A stretch of 64,000 bases of DNA from Eonycteris spelaea (taxonomy: Eukaryota > Chordata > Mammalia > Chiroptera > Pteropodidae): assembly GCA_003508835.1 (NCBI GenBank), contig PUFA01000143.1:558001-622000 (forward strand), given 5' to 3'. Positions 22,011 to 35,197 of this stretch are shown one piece after another; positions within the stretch are counted from its first letter, which is position 1; every line of letters begins with the position of its first letter. A program made the translations under genes and the position numbers. The notes beneath the pieces are model-generated. The model was not told the origin of the DNA. It saw only the letters and a list, made by a program, of their open reading frames with translations, and searched no databases.

Positions 22011-23515
22011 AGACCTGTCTAAATTTCACCAAATTGTAAAGGGTCTAAGGCAAGAAATAGGGACTTTGGCTTAAGATAGTGAAATAGGTGCTATGCTCAC
22101 CTCCTCCCATGACCACATTACAATTACAACTAAATTGTAGAACAACCATCATTGAAAGCCACCTGAAGACTAGCTAAACAGAATTTCTATAGGGATATAA
22201 AGGAGAAACCACAACAAGACTGGTAAAAGAGGGAGAGACAAGGAATGGGCTTGTCCCACATACATAGGTGTAGCACTTTTAGAATCGAGAGGGGTAGCTC
22301 AACTGCAGAGGTCCTCCTGGAGGGAGTGAGGGTCCTTGACCCATACTGAGCTCCCCAGCCCAGGGCACCAGTGCTAGGAAGAAAAGTACCAATAATATTT
22401 AGCTGTGAAAACCAGTGGGGTTTGTGTCTGAGAAAGACAATAGACTCTAATGACCTAGGCACCACAGGTCTTAAAAGGCCTGTGTACAGACTCACTAGCT
22501 CAGGAACTCACTTAGAGATCCAGGCAGGGGCAACAGTTAAAAAAAGAGCCAGGGACATACAGGGAGGAAATGAATTGACTAGATTCAGAGAGAGGGCTGG
22601 AGGGGCAGGAGCCTGTAGTGCTCTCTCTGGGATAGAAGTGCTGGCAAGCAATATTATTACTTTGTTCAGCCTTCTCACCACCCAGCATGCAGGCACAGTT
22701 GGGTACTAAATCTGAATGCTCAATTAATCTGTTTTAACAACTTTTACTTCATCCTGGTGATTCCCTGATACTCCATCCCACTAAATAGTGCTTCAGGTCC
22801 AAACCATATTTAGTGGCTTTTCCACATTGTAGACTTTCCTAAAATTTCTCAAAGTCCCACAAACTCCAAACAAATAGTGGCTGGCCTAAGTGTGCCCTGT
22901 ATCACATACCAAGTGGCCCCAAGCCCAGCATAGTGACAATCAGCTTTGGATTGCACAATAGCCTCTCCCAGGCACCTCCAAGTGCAGCACAGGGACTTAC
23001 CAAACACAAACCACTTTGTAGCTCCTCTCTGGTGTCCCTGAACCAAGCACAGGCAGTGATTGACCTGAGCTTGTACTAGAGCCCCTCCTAAGAGGCCCCT
23101 AAAACAGTATACCTAGTGACAAGCTTTAGACCACACTAGAGGACCTCATAACTAGTTTCAAAAATGACACACCTGAAAGGCAGACTCAGCAGTCACCAGA
23201 GTCCTACTACTGCGAATCTGTCTTCATGGGGTCAACCCTTGCACAGTAGCTCATCTGCTGTAGACATTGCCAGTCCAAACAGCCAATCAGCCTGAGACTC
23301 AACCTCACCCACTGATTTGCCAACAGCAAACAAAGCTCAACTACAACAAGAGAGCACACACAACACACATAAGGGACACTCCTGAAGTACCAAGATCAGG
23401 TGACCAGGGGAGATTGTGCCACAGGACCCCTACAACATAAGGTCACTGGGCCAATACTTGGAAACATAGCAGATCTACCTATTATATAGAGACAAAACAC
23501 AGGGAGACAGCCCAA

Positions 23516-24415
23516 GTGAGAAAACAAAGAAAAATGACCCAAATGAAAGAACAGGACAAGACTCCATTAAAAAAAAAAAAGAAAGAAATGGAGGCAAACA
23601 ATCTACCAGATACAGAATTCAAAACACTGGTTATAAGGATGCTCAATGACCTTAGGGGAAGAATAGATGAACTCAGTGAGAGAACTTTAACAAAGTAATA
23701 GAAAACATAAAAGAGAACAAGTCAGAAATGAAGAATATAATAACTGAAATAAAGAACATATTAGATGCAATCAACAGCAGATTAAATGAAGCAGATGATT
23801 GAATCAATGATTTGGAAGACAAGGTAGTGAAAAACACCCAATTAAAGAGCAAAAAGAAAAAAAGAATTCCCCCAAATGAGGACAGCATAAGGGGCTTCTG
23901 AAAAAACCTCAAGCATACCAACATTTGCATTATAGGAGTACTAAAAGGAGAAAAGAGAGAGCAAGAAATTATAAACTGTCTTAAAGAAATAATGATAGAA
24001 ACCTTCCCTAACCTGGCAAAGGAAAGAGATATATAAGTCCAGGAAGTGCAGAGAATGCCAAACAAGATGAAAACAAAGGTGCCTGTACCAAGGCACATCA
24101 TAATTAAAATGCCAAAGGTTAAAGGCAAAAAGGGGATATTAAAAGCAGCAAGAGAAAAGCAACTAGTTACCTACAAAGGAGGTCCAATAAAACCATCAGC
24201 TGATTTCTCAACAGGAAGTTTGCAGTCCAGGGGAATTAGCACAACATATTCAAAGGGATGAAAAGCAAGGACCTATCACCAAGATTACTCTACTCAGCAA
24301 GGCTATCATTTAGGTTCAAAAGAAGATAAAGAGCTTCCCAACAAGATTAAGCTAAAGAAGTTTATCAACATCAAACCAGTCTTACAAGAAATGTTAGAGG
24401 GACTTTTTTTTAAGA
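23516..24415 (+). pseudogene. L1 ORF1 relic
   Basis: Remains of the L1 ORF1 RNA-binding protein. The usual initiator position reads GTG at 23516, followed by a lysine-rich start and 'DTEFKTLVIRMLNDLRGRI', the conserved amino-terminal block before the coiled coil. The first frame ends at 23698 by frameshift. The C-terminal domain resumes at 24046-24261 with 'ILKAAREKQLVTYKGG' and 'SADFS'. Poly-A runs at 23568-23590 and 24410-24430 may have aided frame loss. Not functional. Confidence 0.75.
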
Positions 24416-24487
24416 AAAAAAAATAAAAAAAGATTATAAATCTGAATACACATCTATGAACAATTATCTTAAATGTAAATTAATTAA

Positions 24488-27386
24488 ATGTTCCAATCAA
24501 AAGATAGGGTGGCTGAATGGATAAGAAAACAAGATCTTTACAGATGCTGCCTACAAAAGACTCACTTCAGATCAAAAGACATTTATAGACCAAATGTAAA
24601 AGGATGGAAAAAATATATTATACAAATGGAAATGAAAATGTACTGGGGTAGAAATACATATATCAGAGAAAATAGACTTTAAAACAAAGGCTTTAACAGG
24701 AGACAGAGTAGGACACTCGTAATGATAAAGGGATCAATCCAACAAGGATATGAGCCTTGTAAACATTTATGCACCCATCATAGGAGCACCTAAATATATA
24801 AAGCAAATACTGATGGACATAAAAAGAAAGATCAACAGTAATACAGTAATACTAGGGAATTTTAATACCCCACTGATATTAATGGTTAGGTCATCCAGAC
24901 AGAAAATCAACAAGAAAACAGTGGCCTTAAATTGCACCTTAGACCAGATGGATTTCATTGATATTTTTAGAACATTTAATGTAAAAGAGTCAGAATATAC
25001 ATTATTTTCAAGTGCACATGAAACATTTTCCAGAATAGACCACATGTTAGGCCACTAAACAAGTCCTAATAAACTTAAGAAGATAAAATCATATCAAACT
25101 TTTTCAATTGCAATGATATGAAACTAGAAATCGATTACAAGAGGAAAACTGAAAAACACAAACACATGAAGGCTACATAACATGCTACCAAATGAAGAAT
25201 AGGTTAAAAACAAGATCAAGGAAGAAATGAAAAGATGCCTTGAGACAAATGAAAATGAAAACACAATAACCCCAAATCTATGGGACACAGCCAAAGAAGT
25301 CCCAAGATGGAAATTCATAACAATATAGGCTTATTCAAGAAACAAAAACAATCTCGAATAAATGATCTAACCTTACACTTAAGGGATACAGGATAAAAAG
25401 ATAAACAAAGCCCAATATGAGTAGAAGGAAGGAAATCATAAGATCTGGGTGGAAAAAAAGGAAATAGAGTCTAAAATAAAACAGAGGATCAATGAAACAA
25501 ACAAGAGCAGTTTCTTTGAAAAGATAGACAAATTGATAAAACCTTATCCAGACTTATTAAGAAAAAAAGAGAGAAGGCCCAAGTAAACAAAATCAAAAAT
25601 GAAGGAGATATGAAAACTGACACCACAGAAACACAAAAGATTATAAGAAATATTACAAACAATTCTATGCCAACAAAATGAACAACCTTGAAGAAATAGG
25701 TAAAATTCCTAGAAACATACACTTTCCAAGTCTGAATAAAGAAGAAGAAACAGAAAATCTGAACATACTGTTAAGTACTAATGAAATTGAATCAGCAATT
25801 TAAAAAAAAAAAAACAAACAAACTCCTGACAAACAAAACTCATAGAGCAAGTGTCTACACAAGTGAATTTTACTAAACATTCAAAGAAAATTTATACCCA
25901 TTCTTCTAAAACTATGATAAAAACATGAAGAATAAGTAGTCTCCCAAGCTCATTTATGAAGCCCTGATTCAAAACCAGACAAAGACATTACAAAATACAA
26001 AAGAATTACAAGCCAAAACCTCTGATGTACATACATGCAAAAATCCTTAGCAAAATAATGGAAAACCAATTTAGCAATACATTCAAAAGGTCATACATCA
26101 GGATCATGTAGGATTTATTTCTTTGATGCATTGTTGGTTCGATATCTGAAATCAAATAACATGATACACTACACAAACAAAATGAAGGATAAAATTATAT
26201 AATTATATTAATAGATGAAGAAAGACAATTGACAAAATCCAGCATCTGTTTATAATAAAAACTCAGCACAGTGGTAGTAGAGGGAATGTACCTCAACACA
26301 ATAAAGGCCATATATGGTAAGCCTACAGTTAACACCATGCTCGATGGCAAAAAGCTAAAAGCGTTTTTCTTAATTTCAGGGAGAGAAGATGAGAATGTTC
26401 ACTTTCACCGCTTTTATTTAAAATAGTATTAAAAGTTCTAGCAATCAGCAAGGAAAAAAAAAACCCCATCCAAATTGAAAAGGATAAGTAAAACTGTCAT
26501 TATTTGCAGATGACATGATATTATAGGGAATCCTAAAGATTCCACCAAAACACAATGATAATGATTCAGTAAAGTAGCAAGATACAAAATTAATAGTCAA
26601 AATCAGTTGCATTTTTTATACACCAATTACAAACTATGGAAGAGAAATTAAGAAAACAATATCATTTACAATTGCTTCGAAACCAATAAATACCTAGAAA
26701 TAATTAATCTAAGAGGTAAAGACTGTACTTGGAAATTATAAGACATTGAAGAAAGAGAAAAAGATGATACAAATAATAGAAGCATACTGTCTCATGGATT
26801 AGGAGAATTACAATGTTAAGATGCTTGTATTGCCAAAGCAATCTTATAGATTCAATGCGATCCCTATCAAAACACAACAGAATTTCACAGAACTCGATCA
26901 AATAATCTAAAATTTATGTGGAACTGGAAAGACTCAATAGCAAAGCAATTTTGCTAAATAATCAAAGTAGAAGGTATCATGCTACCTGATATCAAACTAT
27001 AATTACAAGTGTATACTTAATCAAGATTGTATGATATGTCTGGCAATAAAAACAGAATTTAGATAGTGGAACAGAATAGAGAGACAGTAAATAAACACAC
27101 TATATGGCTAATTAATATATGACAAAGGTGGCAGAATATATATGAGGTAAAGACAGTCTCTTCAGTAAATTGTATTGGGAAAAGCAGACAGATTGCAAAA
27201 TGAAATAGACACTTTTTTACACATAATCAGAATAAACAAAATGGATTAAAGACTTAAATTAAGACTGAAAGATGAAAATTCTAGAGGAAAACAAGGCAAT
27301 AAACTTTGACATTGTTCTTAATAATATATTATATATATGTTATATATATTACATATGTATATAAATATATATTTGGATATATATGT

Positions 27387-27427
<41 letters not shown>

Positions 27428-27540
27428 TGTGTGTGGGTGTGTATTTGGATATGTCTCCTTGGGCAAGGCACCAAAAGAAAAATAAGAACTTGAAATCAAT
27501 TAAAAGATTTTGCACAGTGGAAGGAAACAATCAACAAAAG
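24488..27540 (+). pseudogene. L1 ORF2 relic (endonuclease and reverse transcriptase)
   Basis: Fragments of the L1 endonuclease/reverse-transcriptase protein. The endonuclease domain is visible at 24488-25058: 'RVAEWIRKQD', then 'INIYAP'-like 'VNIYAPIIGAPKYIKQIL', then 'SRIDHMLGH', the C-terminal catalytic Asp-His motif. The usual 'GDFN' motif reads 'GNFN' here, replacing an acidic catalytic residue. The reverse-transcriptase 'FADD' motif is still readable at 26504-26515. The frame is broken many times, and a TA/TG microsatellite sits in the late coding region at about 27320-27440. The terminal part of ORF2 and the 3' UTR are absent. Confidence 0.8.
27320..27440. repeat. (TA)n/(TG)n microsatellite inside L1 ORF2
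   Basis: About 65 bp of TA-rich sequence followed by a (TG)n run at 27390-27435. L1 coding similarity is present before ('aacaaggcaataaactttga') and after ('ggatatgtctccttgggcaa'), so the microsatellite expanded within the element. Confidence 0.9.
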
Positions 27541-28249
27541 AGGTGATGTCAGAAGCATGGCAGAAGTGAGAGATGTCTTCCCTAGAAACAACAATAAGCT
27601 GAACATTTAAAACTCAACAAAAAAATTGCCTTACATATCAGCACATCTGAGCGTGGTATCTGTGCGTAAGAGCTATCATAGGGTCAGAACCCTGGAGTTG
27701 GGCAGGAGACTGGGAGAAACAAAGAGCTGCTTCTCGAGTGGAGCTCCCTGCAGGAGGAGGGGAAAGGGGAGAAGGTGCAGCAGGTTCCCTGAACAGCCCC
27801 TGCTGAGAGAGCTGTGAGCTCCACACGCGGCAGTGCCAGGTTTTAAGGCAGAAAGCAGAGAATTGGGGATGGCAGAGAGCAACACTTGTAATTACACCAG
27901 CTATGGGCTGCAAAACAGAGGCTGATCTGCAGCTCCTTCCCAAGCAGAGGGCCCTCCCCCTATATCTGAGACCAAACACACAGGCGCAAGGAATTGAGAA
28001 AGCTACTGAAACTGGTACTAACACTGACAGGGATGAGACAAGGGTAAAGTGTGATTGATATCTATAAGAAAAAGAAAAAAGGCATTATTAAGACTTAAAA
28101 TGAGCAGGGATAAAGAGGCTTAGACACCATACTGGAAAACAAAGAAACCCTTCTTTGCAACAGGCTAAAGAGAGACTTTACTCTATATCTTCTTTTGGAA
28201 AATAGCAGAATACCTTCCATTAATGCTAGCAGAGAAATAGTCATTAAAT

Positions 28250-29135
28250 GCCATGAACAACAAAGTGGAATCATCTCAGAAAGAAAGAGAAAAATCTCCA
28301 GAAAATAAGCTTACAGACATAGAATATGTGGCTTAATTATAGAGAATTCGAGATGGTATTCTGAAAAAACTCATGAGAATCCAAATTCATTAATTTCATA
28401 AATTGAAAAAACAACTAGGTGAGAAGAATGAGTCTATAGCAAGGAGACTGAATTCAAAAGGAAACCAATAACTTCTGGGATAAAGAACACTGAAAGAGAT
28501 GAAAAAGAAAATACAAACTTGAAAATGGAGTTGACCAAAATGGAGGAAAAGATCAGTGATATGAGACAGAATTTAGAATAATAAGAAAAGGGAGAGAAAC
28601 CGGAAGAATAAAAATAATGAAAGAAAATAAGAACTTAGAAACTATGAAGAGAAAACATCAGAAAAATGGCATTATCAAAGGAGAGGAAAAGGAGCAGAAA
28701 TTAGAAAGCATTTTCCAGGCAAATATTGATAGAGATTTCCAAATCTGAGGAAGAGCTGGAATTGGAATTCAAGAAATAGCAGACACTCCAATTATCTCAA
28801 CAAGAGGTTTCTCCAAGACACATTGTATTAAAATTATCAAAAATCATGGTAAAGAGAATTCTCAGGGAAGCCAGGGGAAAGAAGATGGTAACTGCCTATA
28901 AAGTAAAACTTATTAGATTATCATCAACTTCTCACACAAACCTTATAAGCCAGAAGGGAGAAGAATCAATATTCAAACTATTAAATGAAAGGAACTACCA
29001 GCCAAGAATAATGTATCCAGTAAAGCTCTCCTTAGGTATGAAGAAGAATAAAGACCTTTCAGACATACCAAAATTTAGGAGAATTTTCACTATGAAGTCT
29101 GCATTATAGGAAATACAAAGGGGTCAGCTCTAAAA
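28250..29135 (+). pseudogene. L1 ORF1 relic (second lineage)
   Basis: A Lys/Glu-rich region (28260-28700) matching an ORF1 coiled coil, broken by stops, then a longer readable C-terminal domain at 28846-29109. 'QPRIMYPVKLSLGM' in it corresponds to the conserved ORF1 'QPRxxYPAKLSF' block. In function this would be the L1 RNA-binding chaperone. Here it is a pseudogene. Confidence 0.65.
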
Positions 29136-29339
29136 CAAAATGAAAAAGAAAATAACATATGGAATAAGATGACTATCAGGCATGTGGAACAGAGCAGTGC
29201 AACCCTTAAAAATAGGGCATGATCAATTAAATGATAAGAGATATTTGCTATAAAAGATACTATGAGCATTCAGCATGCATAGGGATAAATTGAGACAACA
29301 ATGACAGAAGGGGAGTTAAAAGATCCAAATTACTAGGGG

Positions 29340-32300
29340 AATGGACATAGTCAAAAGAAGAAAATGTACACACACCGCCCACGACACATATACAAACTCT
29401 TCTATATATTGTAATGGTAACACATTATCAAAGATTCAGACTGAAGTTATAAATAAAAAAGAAGGACAGAGTGAAATCCCTCAAAGCCATCAATAAAGAA
29501 ACAAACACATGTAGGACAAAGGAAGCAATGGACACTGAACTACGAAAGCAAAGATAAATGGTATAGGAAAACCTCATATTTATAATTACTAAATGTAAAT
29601 GGACTGAACTCATCAATAAAAAGGTACAGATTGTAGATTGGATCAAAAAACAAACCCAAAATATGCTGCTCCAGGACGTCTCAGTAAGAGACAATATAGA
29701 CTCAAGTGAAAGGGTGGGAAATGATATTTATGCAAATGGCATTTAGAGCAATCGAGACTAGTGGTATATATCGAACAGATAGACTTAAAAATAAAAAGTA
29801 AAGAAAGTACTGAGAAAACTTCATAATGCTAAAAGGAATATGCACCAAGAAGACATAAACTTTATTATATTTATGTAAGGGAGCTCTGAAATATGTAAAG
29901 CAATTACTAACAGAAATTAAGAGAGGACAGACCAAACGCTATTGTAGTAGGGGATCTAAATACCCACTGTCTGATATGGACAGATTCAAAAGAAAACCAA
30001 TAATGAAATAATACTTCAATGATACATTAGACAACTGGACATAATTGACATTTACAGAGCCTTTCAATCTCAAACAACTATTATACGTTCTTCTCTAGGG
30101 CAGCATGGAACATTTTCAAGGATTGACCACATACTGGGAACAGAGATAGGCCTCAACAAATATAAGTGCATTGAAAAATATCAAAACCATTCTCAATCTA
30201 ATGCTTTGAAGCTGGAGATCAACTGGCAAAAAGAAATCAGGAAGAACACAAATACATGGAATTAAACACATGCTACTGAAGAATAATGGGTCGAGAAGAA
30301 ATAAAGAAGATCAAGGATACAGATTGAAACAATAATGATAATACGAACTATCAAAATTGTGGGAAATGGCAAAAGCAATCATAAAGGAAGCTCAATATCA
30401 TACAAGACTATCTAAAAACAAGAATGGTCAAATAAACAACTAATGTTTTGTCTTAAAAATAAAAGAGAGGACAAATGAGGCTAAAGTCAGCAGAAGGAAG
30501 AAATCATCAAAATTAGAGCAGAAATAATAAAATTGAAAACAAACAACAACAAAAACATAGAAAAATAAATTCAACAAAGAGTGGTTCTTTGAGAAGGTTA
30601 ATAAAAGTGACAAGCTCTGGGTAGACCTATAAGATAAAAGGGAAAGGATACAAATACCAAAATCAGGGATGAAAGGAGAATGACATAGGTGACAAAAATA
30701 AAAAAATCATGCAAAAATACTATGATAAGGTATATAAACAAATTGAATAATTAGAGAAATGACTGTCTTAGAAAATAAAACTTCCTAGACTGAACAAAAG
30801 AACTGGAAAATCTAAATGACCATCAACAATATGGAAATCAAAACCCCTGCAAAATGTAAAAGTCAAGACCACATGGCTTCACAGTGAATTCTACCAGACA
30901 TTCAAAGAAGACTTACTACCTTTTCTTCAAATTCTTCATAAATGAAGAGTAGGCAATATTTCAACTCATTTTATGAGGCCAATATTACCCTGATTCCAAA
31001 ACCTGCCATATATAACAAACAAGAAAACCAAGACTGATATATCTCATGAATACAGATGCAAAAATCCTAAATAAGATACCAGAATGAATACAGGAAAATA
31101 TTAAAAAAGATTTACACCACATCAAGTGGGCTTCATCCCAGAGGCACAGGGATGGTTCAACTTGTGCAATCATTAATGTGATCACACATACACAAATTAA
31201 AAAATAAGAATCATATGATCATAGCAATAGATACAGAAAAGCCTTCAACAAGATACAGCATCCATTGATGATCAAAACACTTAACAAAATCGGTATAGAA
31301 GGAAGTACATTAACATAATAAAGCATATATGAGAAGCCCTAGCAACATTATACTTAATGGTGAAAAACTAAAGTCTTCCTTCTAATCAGGAAAAAGGCAA
31401 GGCTGTCCACTATCGCAACTGTTATATATAACATTGGAGGTCTTTAGAAGTACAATCAGGCAAGAGAATGATATAAAAGGATCAAAAAGAAAAGAAGTCA
31501 AACTGTACTGTTTGTGAATGACATGATTCTCTATATAGAAAACCCTAAAGACTCCACAAGAAACTACTAGAAACAATAAGCAAATATACAGTAAAGTCTC
31601 TGGATACAAAAGCAACGCCCAAAAATCCATAGCTTTTATACTCTAATAATGAAGTGTCAGAAAAGAAGTGAAAAAATAATTCTTTTGCAATTGCAAAAAA
31701 AAAATAAAATATCTAGGAATAAATTTAACAAAAAAGTGAAGACCTATGTAATAAAAACTATAAGACTTATTAAAAGAAATTGAAGAAGATGCAAAGAAAT
31801 AGATATTCCATGTTCTTGAGTTGGAAGAATCAAAGTAGTCAAAATGATCATATTACCTAAAGCATTATACAGATTTAATGCAATCTCCTTCGAAATCCCA
31901 TCAGCATTTTTTAAAGAAATAAAACAAAAATCATCAGATTTGTATAGAAGCACAAAAGACCCCAAATCGCCAAAGCCATCCTGAGAAAAAGAATGAGGCT
32001 AGAGGCATCACTCTGCCCAACTTCAAATTTACTACAAAATGACAGTAATCAATGGATGGTATTGGCAGAAAAAACAAACATGGACAGTGCAGCAGAATCA
32101 AAAGTCCAGAAGTAAATCCATATTTACATGGGCAAATAATTTTTGACAAGAAAGTCAAAAACTTATAGTGGAGAAAGGAAAGCCTCTTCAATAAATGGTG
32201 CTGGGAAAACTGGAAAGCTACCTGCAAACAAATTAAACTAGACTCTTGTCTATCATCACACACCAAAATTAACTCAAAATGGATTAAGGACTTGAATATA

Positions 32301-33226
32301 AGACCTGAAACAATAAAATGTATACAAGAAACATAGGAAGGAAACGGACCTTGGATTTAAAGAGGATTTTATGAATTTGACCTCAAAAGCAAGGGAAGTA
32401 AAAGCAAAAATAAATGATAAATGAATGGGACTATTTAAACTAAAAAGTTTCTGCTCAGCAAAAGAAACTGTTCAACAGGGTAAAGAGACAACCATCCAAA
32501 TGGGAAAATATGTTTGCAAGCAACATCTCTGATAAGGGCCTAATATCCAAAATATACAAGGAACTCATCAAACTCAATTACAAACAAAAAAGGATCCAAT
32601 CAAAAAATGGCCAGAGGACCTGAACAGACCCTTCTCCCTAGAGGACATACAATGGCCAACAAATATATGAAAAGATGCTCAACATCACTAGCTATTAGGG
32701 AAATGCAAATTAAAACCAGAATGAGATACCATCTCACACCTGTTAGAATGGCTATAATTAACAGGACAAGTAATAAAAAATATTTGAGAGGATGCAGAGA
32801 AAAAAGAACCTTCATACACTGCTGGTGGGACTGTAAATTTGCACAACCACTATAGAAAACAGTATGGAGGTTCCTTAAAAAACTAAGAATTGATATACCA
32901 TATGATTCAGCAATCCCTCTACTAGGTATTTTGCCTAAAGACAGAAAACCCATATCCCAAAAGATATTTGCACACCTATGTTCATAGCAGGACTATTCAC
33001 AGTGGCCAGGACATGGAAGCAACCAAAGTGTCCTATGATAGATGATTATGATTGGCTAAAGAAGCTGCTGTACACATATACAATGGAATATTACCCAGCC
33101 ATAAGAAGAGATAAAATACTGCCATTTGTGACAACATGGATGGACCTCAAGATAGTCATGCTAAGTGAAATAAGCCAGACAGAGAAAGTTGAAAATCACA
33201 TGATATCACTTATATGTGGGATATAA
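29340..33226 (+). pseudogene. L1 ORF2 relic (second lineage)
   Basis: Full-length but broken ORF2. An endonuclease portion is recognisable around 30040-30145 ('aattgacatttacagagcc', then coding for 'RIDHILG'). The reverse-transcriptase active-site motif reads 'FVND' at 31511-31522 instead of 'FADD', losing a catalytic aspartate. The C-terminal portion at 32607-33226 remains readable in pieces ('[20 protein letters not shown]', 'YPAIRRDKI') and ends with 'HMISLICGI' and a stop, the usual ORF2 end. Inactive. Confidence 0.8.
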
Positions 33227-33329
33227 ACCTAAAAGCAACAAATGAGCAGAACAAACAAATAAAGCCTCATGGAATAGATATTGACTAGTGGTTTCCATAG
33301 GATTGTAGAGTAGTGGTTATTAGTGGTGT

Positions 33330-33405
33330 GGGGTAGGGGGAGATAGATGGGGTAATGGGGGTCAAATATAGGGTTTAGGGTGAGGGTGAAGTGGGTAATG
33401 GTGAT
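33330..33405 (+). other. G-rich tract of the L1 3' UTR
   Basis: Repeated G runs ('ggggtaggggg', 'atggggtaatgggggt', 'agggtttagggtgagggtg') in the 3' UTR. A G-rich polypurine tract is a known feature of mammalian L1 3' UTRs and can form G-quadruplexes. Confidence 0.7.
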
Positions 33406-33540
33406 CAAATATATGGTAGCTGAAGGAAACTGGACTTTGGGTGGTAAACACACAATAGAATATACAGATGTAAAATAATGTACATCTGAAAATTATATAA
33501 TTGTATTAAGCAATGTTATCCCAATAAACGTAATAAAAAA

Positions 33541-34615
33541 TATAAGGCTTCTCCCTCCCTAAACAAAAGAAGTCTTGAAAAACAAAAATGAAACAAAAAC
33601 AGACACAACTCAATAAAGATGTAAACTAATAGTGAAAGAGTAATGTAACCTTTTTCACAATCTTACTATTTGATGATGTAGATAAATTATATCATCAAAT
33701 TAGGAGATAAAACATTTTTTTCTACGTCTTGCTAAAGTTGCTATATAAAAATAAAAGGGTAACTGTACATGACATCATTTAATTTGGTATAGAATATTTT
33801 TTTCTGTATGATACAGTTTGGAGTGTAAGTATATTGTTTTGGTCCTTATTGATTTCATAGACCTTGTTCTTGGTCCCTAGCTCTTTATTCTCTTTTTACT
33901 CTTTTTTTTTCTCTTTAGCTACACCTTTGAGGTAGGATTCCTCAGGGTTCTCTTACATGGAATGAACCTTCTTGACCTTATTTCTAGCTTTCCTTAGTCA
34001 ATTCAACTTAGGATGTCAGTTTAACCTGTCATTTAAGTAGTAAATTTTAGCTCTTGACTACATGAGTTTAAGTAGATTACATATCGATGTGTTATTAGAG
34101 AATTGTGACTTCACATCACACAGGCCTTATTAAATAGTATTCCTGTCCTCTAAAGTCTTAAGTAATGGAGGTTCCACTAAGGGGAAAAAAATATATCTAG
34201 ACAATCTTGCAGGCTCGCTTTTGCCAGCTTATACTTGGGTGCTATGAAGGGACTGGGAAAGTTTGAGAATGAACCAAATAGTTGTTTAGACAGTTGCTAC
34301 TTGTGAGGAAACTCTCATCTTCTTTGTGTTAATATGAAGGCATGTGGGCAGTGATGTCAAGGGAAGATGAATTAATTTGTTTCATTAAACAGTTGTAGGG
34401 ACAATTTGCTGAGTCAGTATACTACAAACGGCTTTGTGGGATGGTCCATGATGACTCATCTTTGTGTTCTTTAGTTTTCAATATTACCTGCTTGCATTTA
34501 AGGGAAGGAGCCGTCTGTTGAGTTAGAGTGTAGCACCAAAGAAAAATGTTTCCCTTGTTACCCAAATGACTCTTGTCATGTGATATTCACGTGAGTTCTG
34601 AAATGTTGTGGTCAT
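33541..34615. other. No recognisable gene; short hairpin
   Basis: Unique-looking DNA. A 10-bp inverted repeat, 'atttgatgat' at 33668-33677 and 'atcatcaaat' at 33691-33700, is the only structure I noticed. Confidence 0.4.
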
Positions 34616-34617
34616 TG

Positions 34618-34685
34618 GGACCTCAGTTTCCCTTATTCATAAAATGAGGATATTGTATTAGGTGGTCTCCAAGGTTGTTGTGCTG
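34618..34685 (+). mobile_element. MIR/L2-type core fragment
   Basis: 'acctcagtttcccttattca' followed by 'aaaatgaggatattg' and 'gtggtctccaaggttg' matches the conserved core shared by MIR-class repeats. Confidence 0.45.
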
Positions 34686-35197
34686 AATGGAAGTTTCATG
34701 CCCATTTATTTTGCTGTGAAAGGCTTTTACGGGACCGGTATTGATTTGTCTTCAGGTTCCCCCACTGTTTCTTTCATCTCTGAATCCAGAGCAGACTGTA
34801 TATATAACCAAACACTCCATATTAGGGAAATATTAAGGTGAGATAGTAACAAAAATACTAAAAAAATTCTTTGATAGATTGGCTGCACAGATGCCAAAGT
34901 CCTAATGTGCTCAAGGAAGATAGATGAAGTGTAGATGAACAGAGATTAGAACATCTGTGGAGGGAGGCGGGAGGGGAAGCAAACTAATAGCATTATCATA
35001 GAATCAAAGAACAGAAACCCTAGGTTCTGTTCCCATCTGGGCAAAGCTACACTAACTCTCAGAACTACCAGCCTTCTCAAAAATTCAAACTGTCACATCT
35101 CTCTTTTATCCTCTCTGCACTTGGTAGGAAACATGCACAGTCAGAACCTTGCAACTTTTTCTTGGTTACTCTTGCTTATTGTCCCAAACAATTTCAG

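Larger units (their letters stand above)
22060..27542 (+). mobile_element. L1, long copy lacking its 3' end
   Basis: About 5.5 kb of L1 in sense orientation. The 5' UTR (about 22060-23510) includes 'gaaaaccagtggggtttgtg' and the 'agccacctgaagactagc' block. It is followed by an ORF1 relic, an ORF2 endonuclease/reverse-transcriptase relic and a stop in similarity at about 27542, still inside ORF2 ('aagattttgcacagtggaag'). At that base the 5' end of the next L1 begins. I find no continuation of this ORF2 beyond that second L1, so the 3' end was lost. Many stops and frameshifts make it inactive. Confidence 0.85.
27543..33540 (+). mobile_element. Full-length decayed L1
   Basis: About 6.0 kb in sense orientation from a 5' start 'gatgtcagaagcatggcag' to a 3' end 'cccaataaacgtaataaaaa'. 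Order: GC-richer 5' UTR (27543 to about 28250), ORF1 relic, ORF2 relic ending at about 33226, 3' UTR with a G-rich tract. The 5' UTR is unlike that of the preceding L1 but matches the one at 61.3 kb, so at least two L1 lineages are present. Length equals that of a complete L1. No clear target-site duplication is visible. Confidence 0.85.

Noticed and set aside
27626..28024. GC-richer frames as a possible gene start or CpG island
   Set aside because: The region is the 5' UTR of the full-length L1 and matches the L1 5' end at 61.3 kb.
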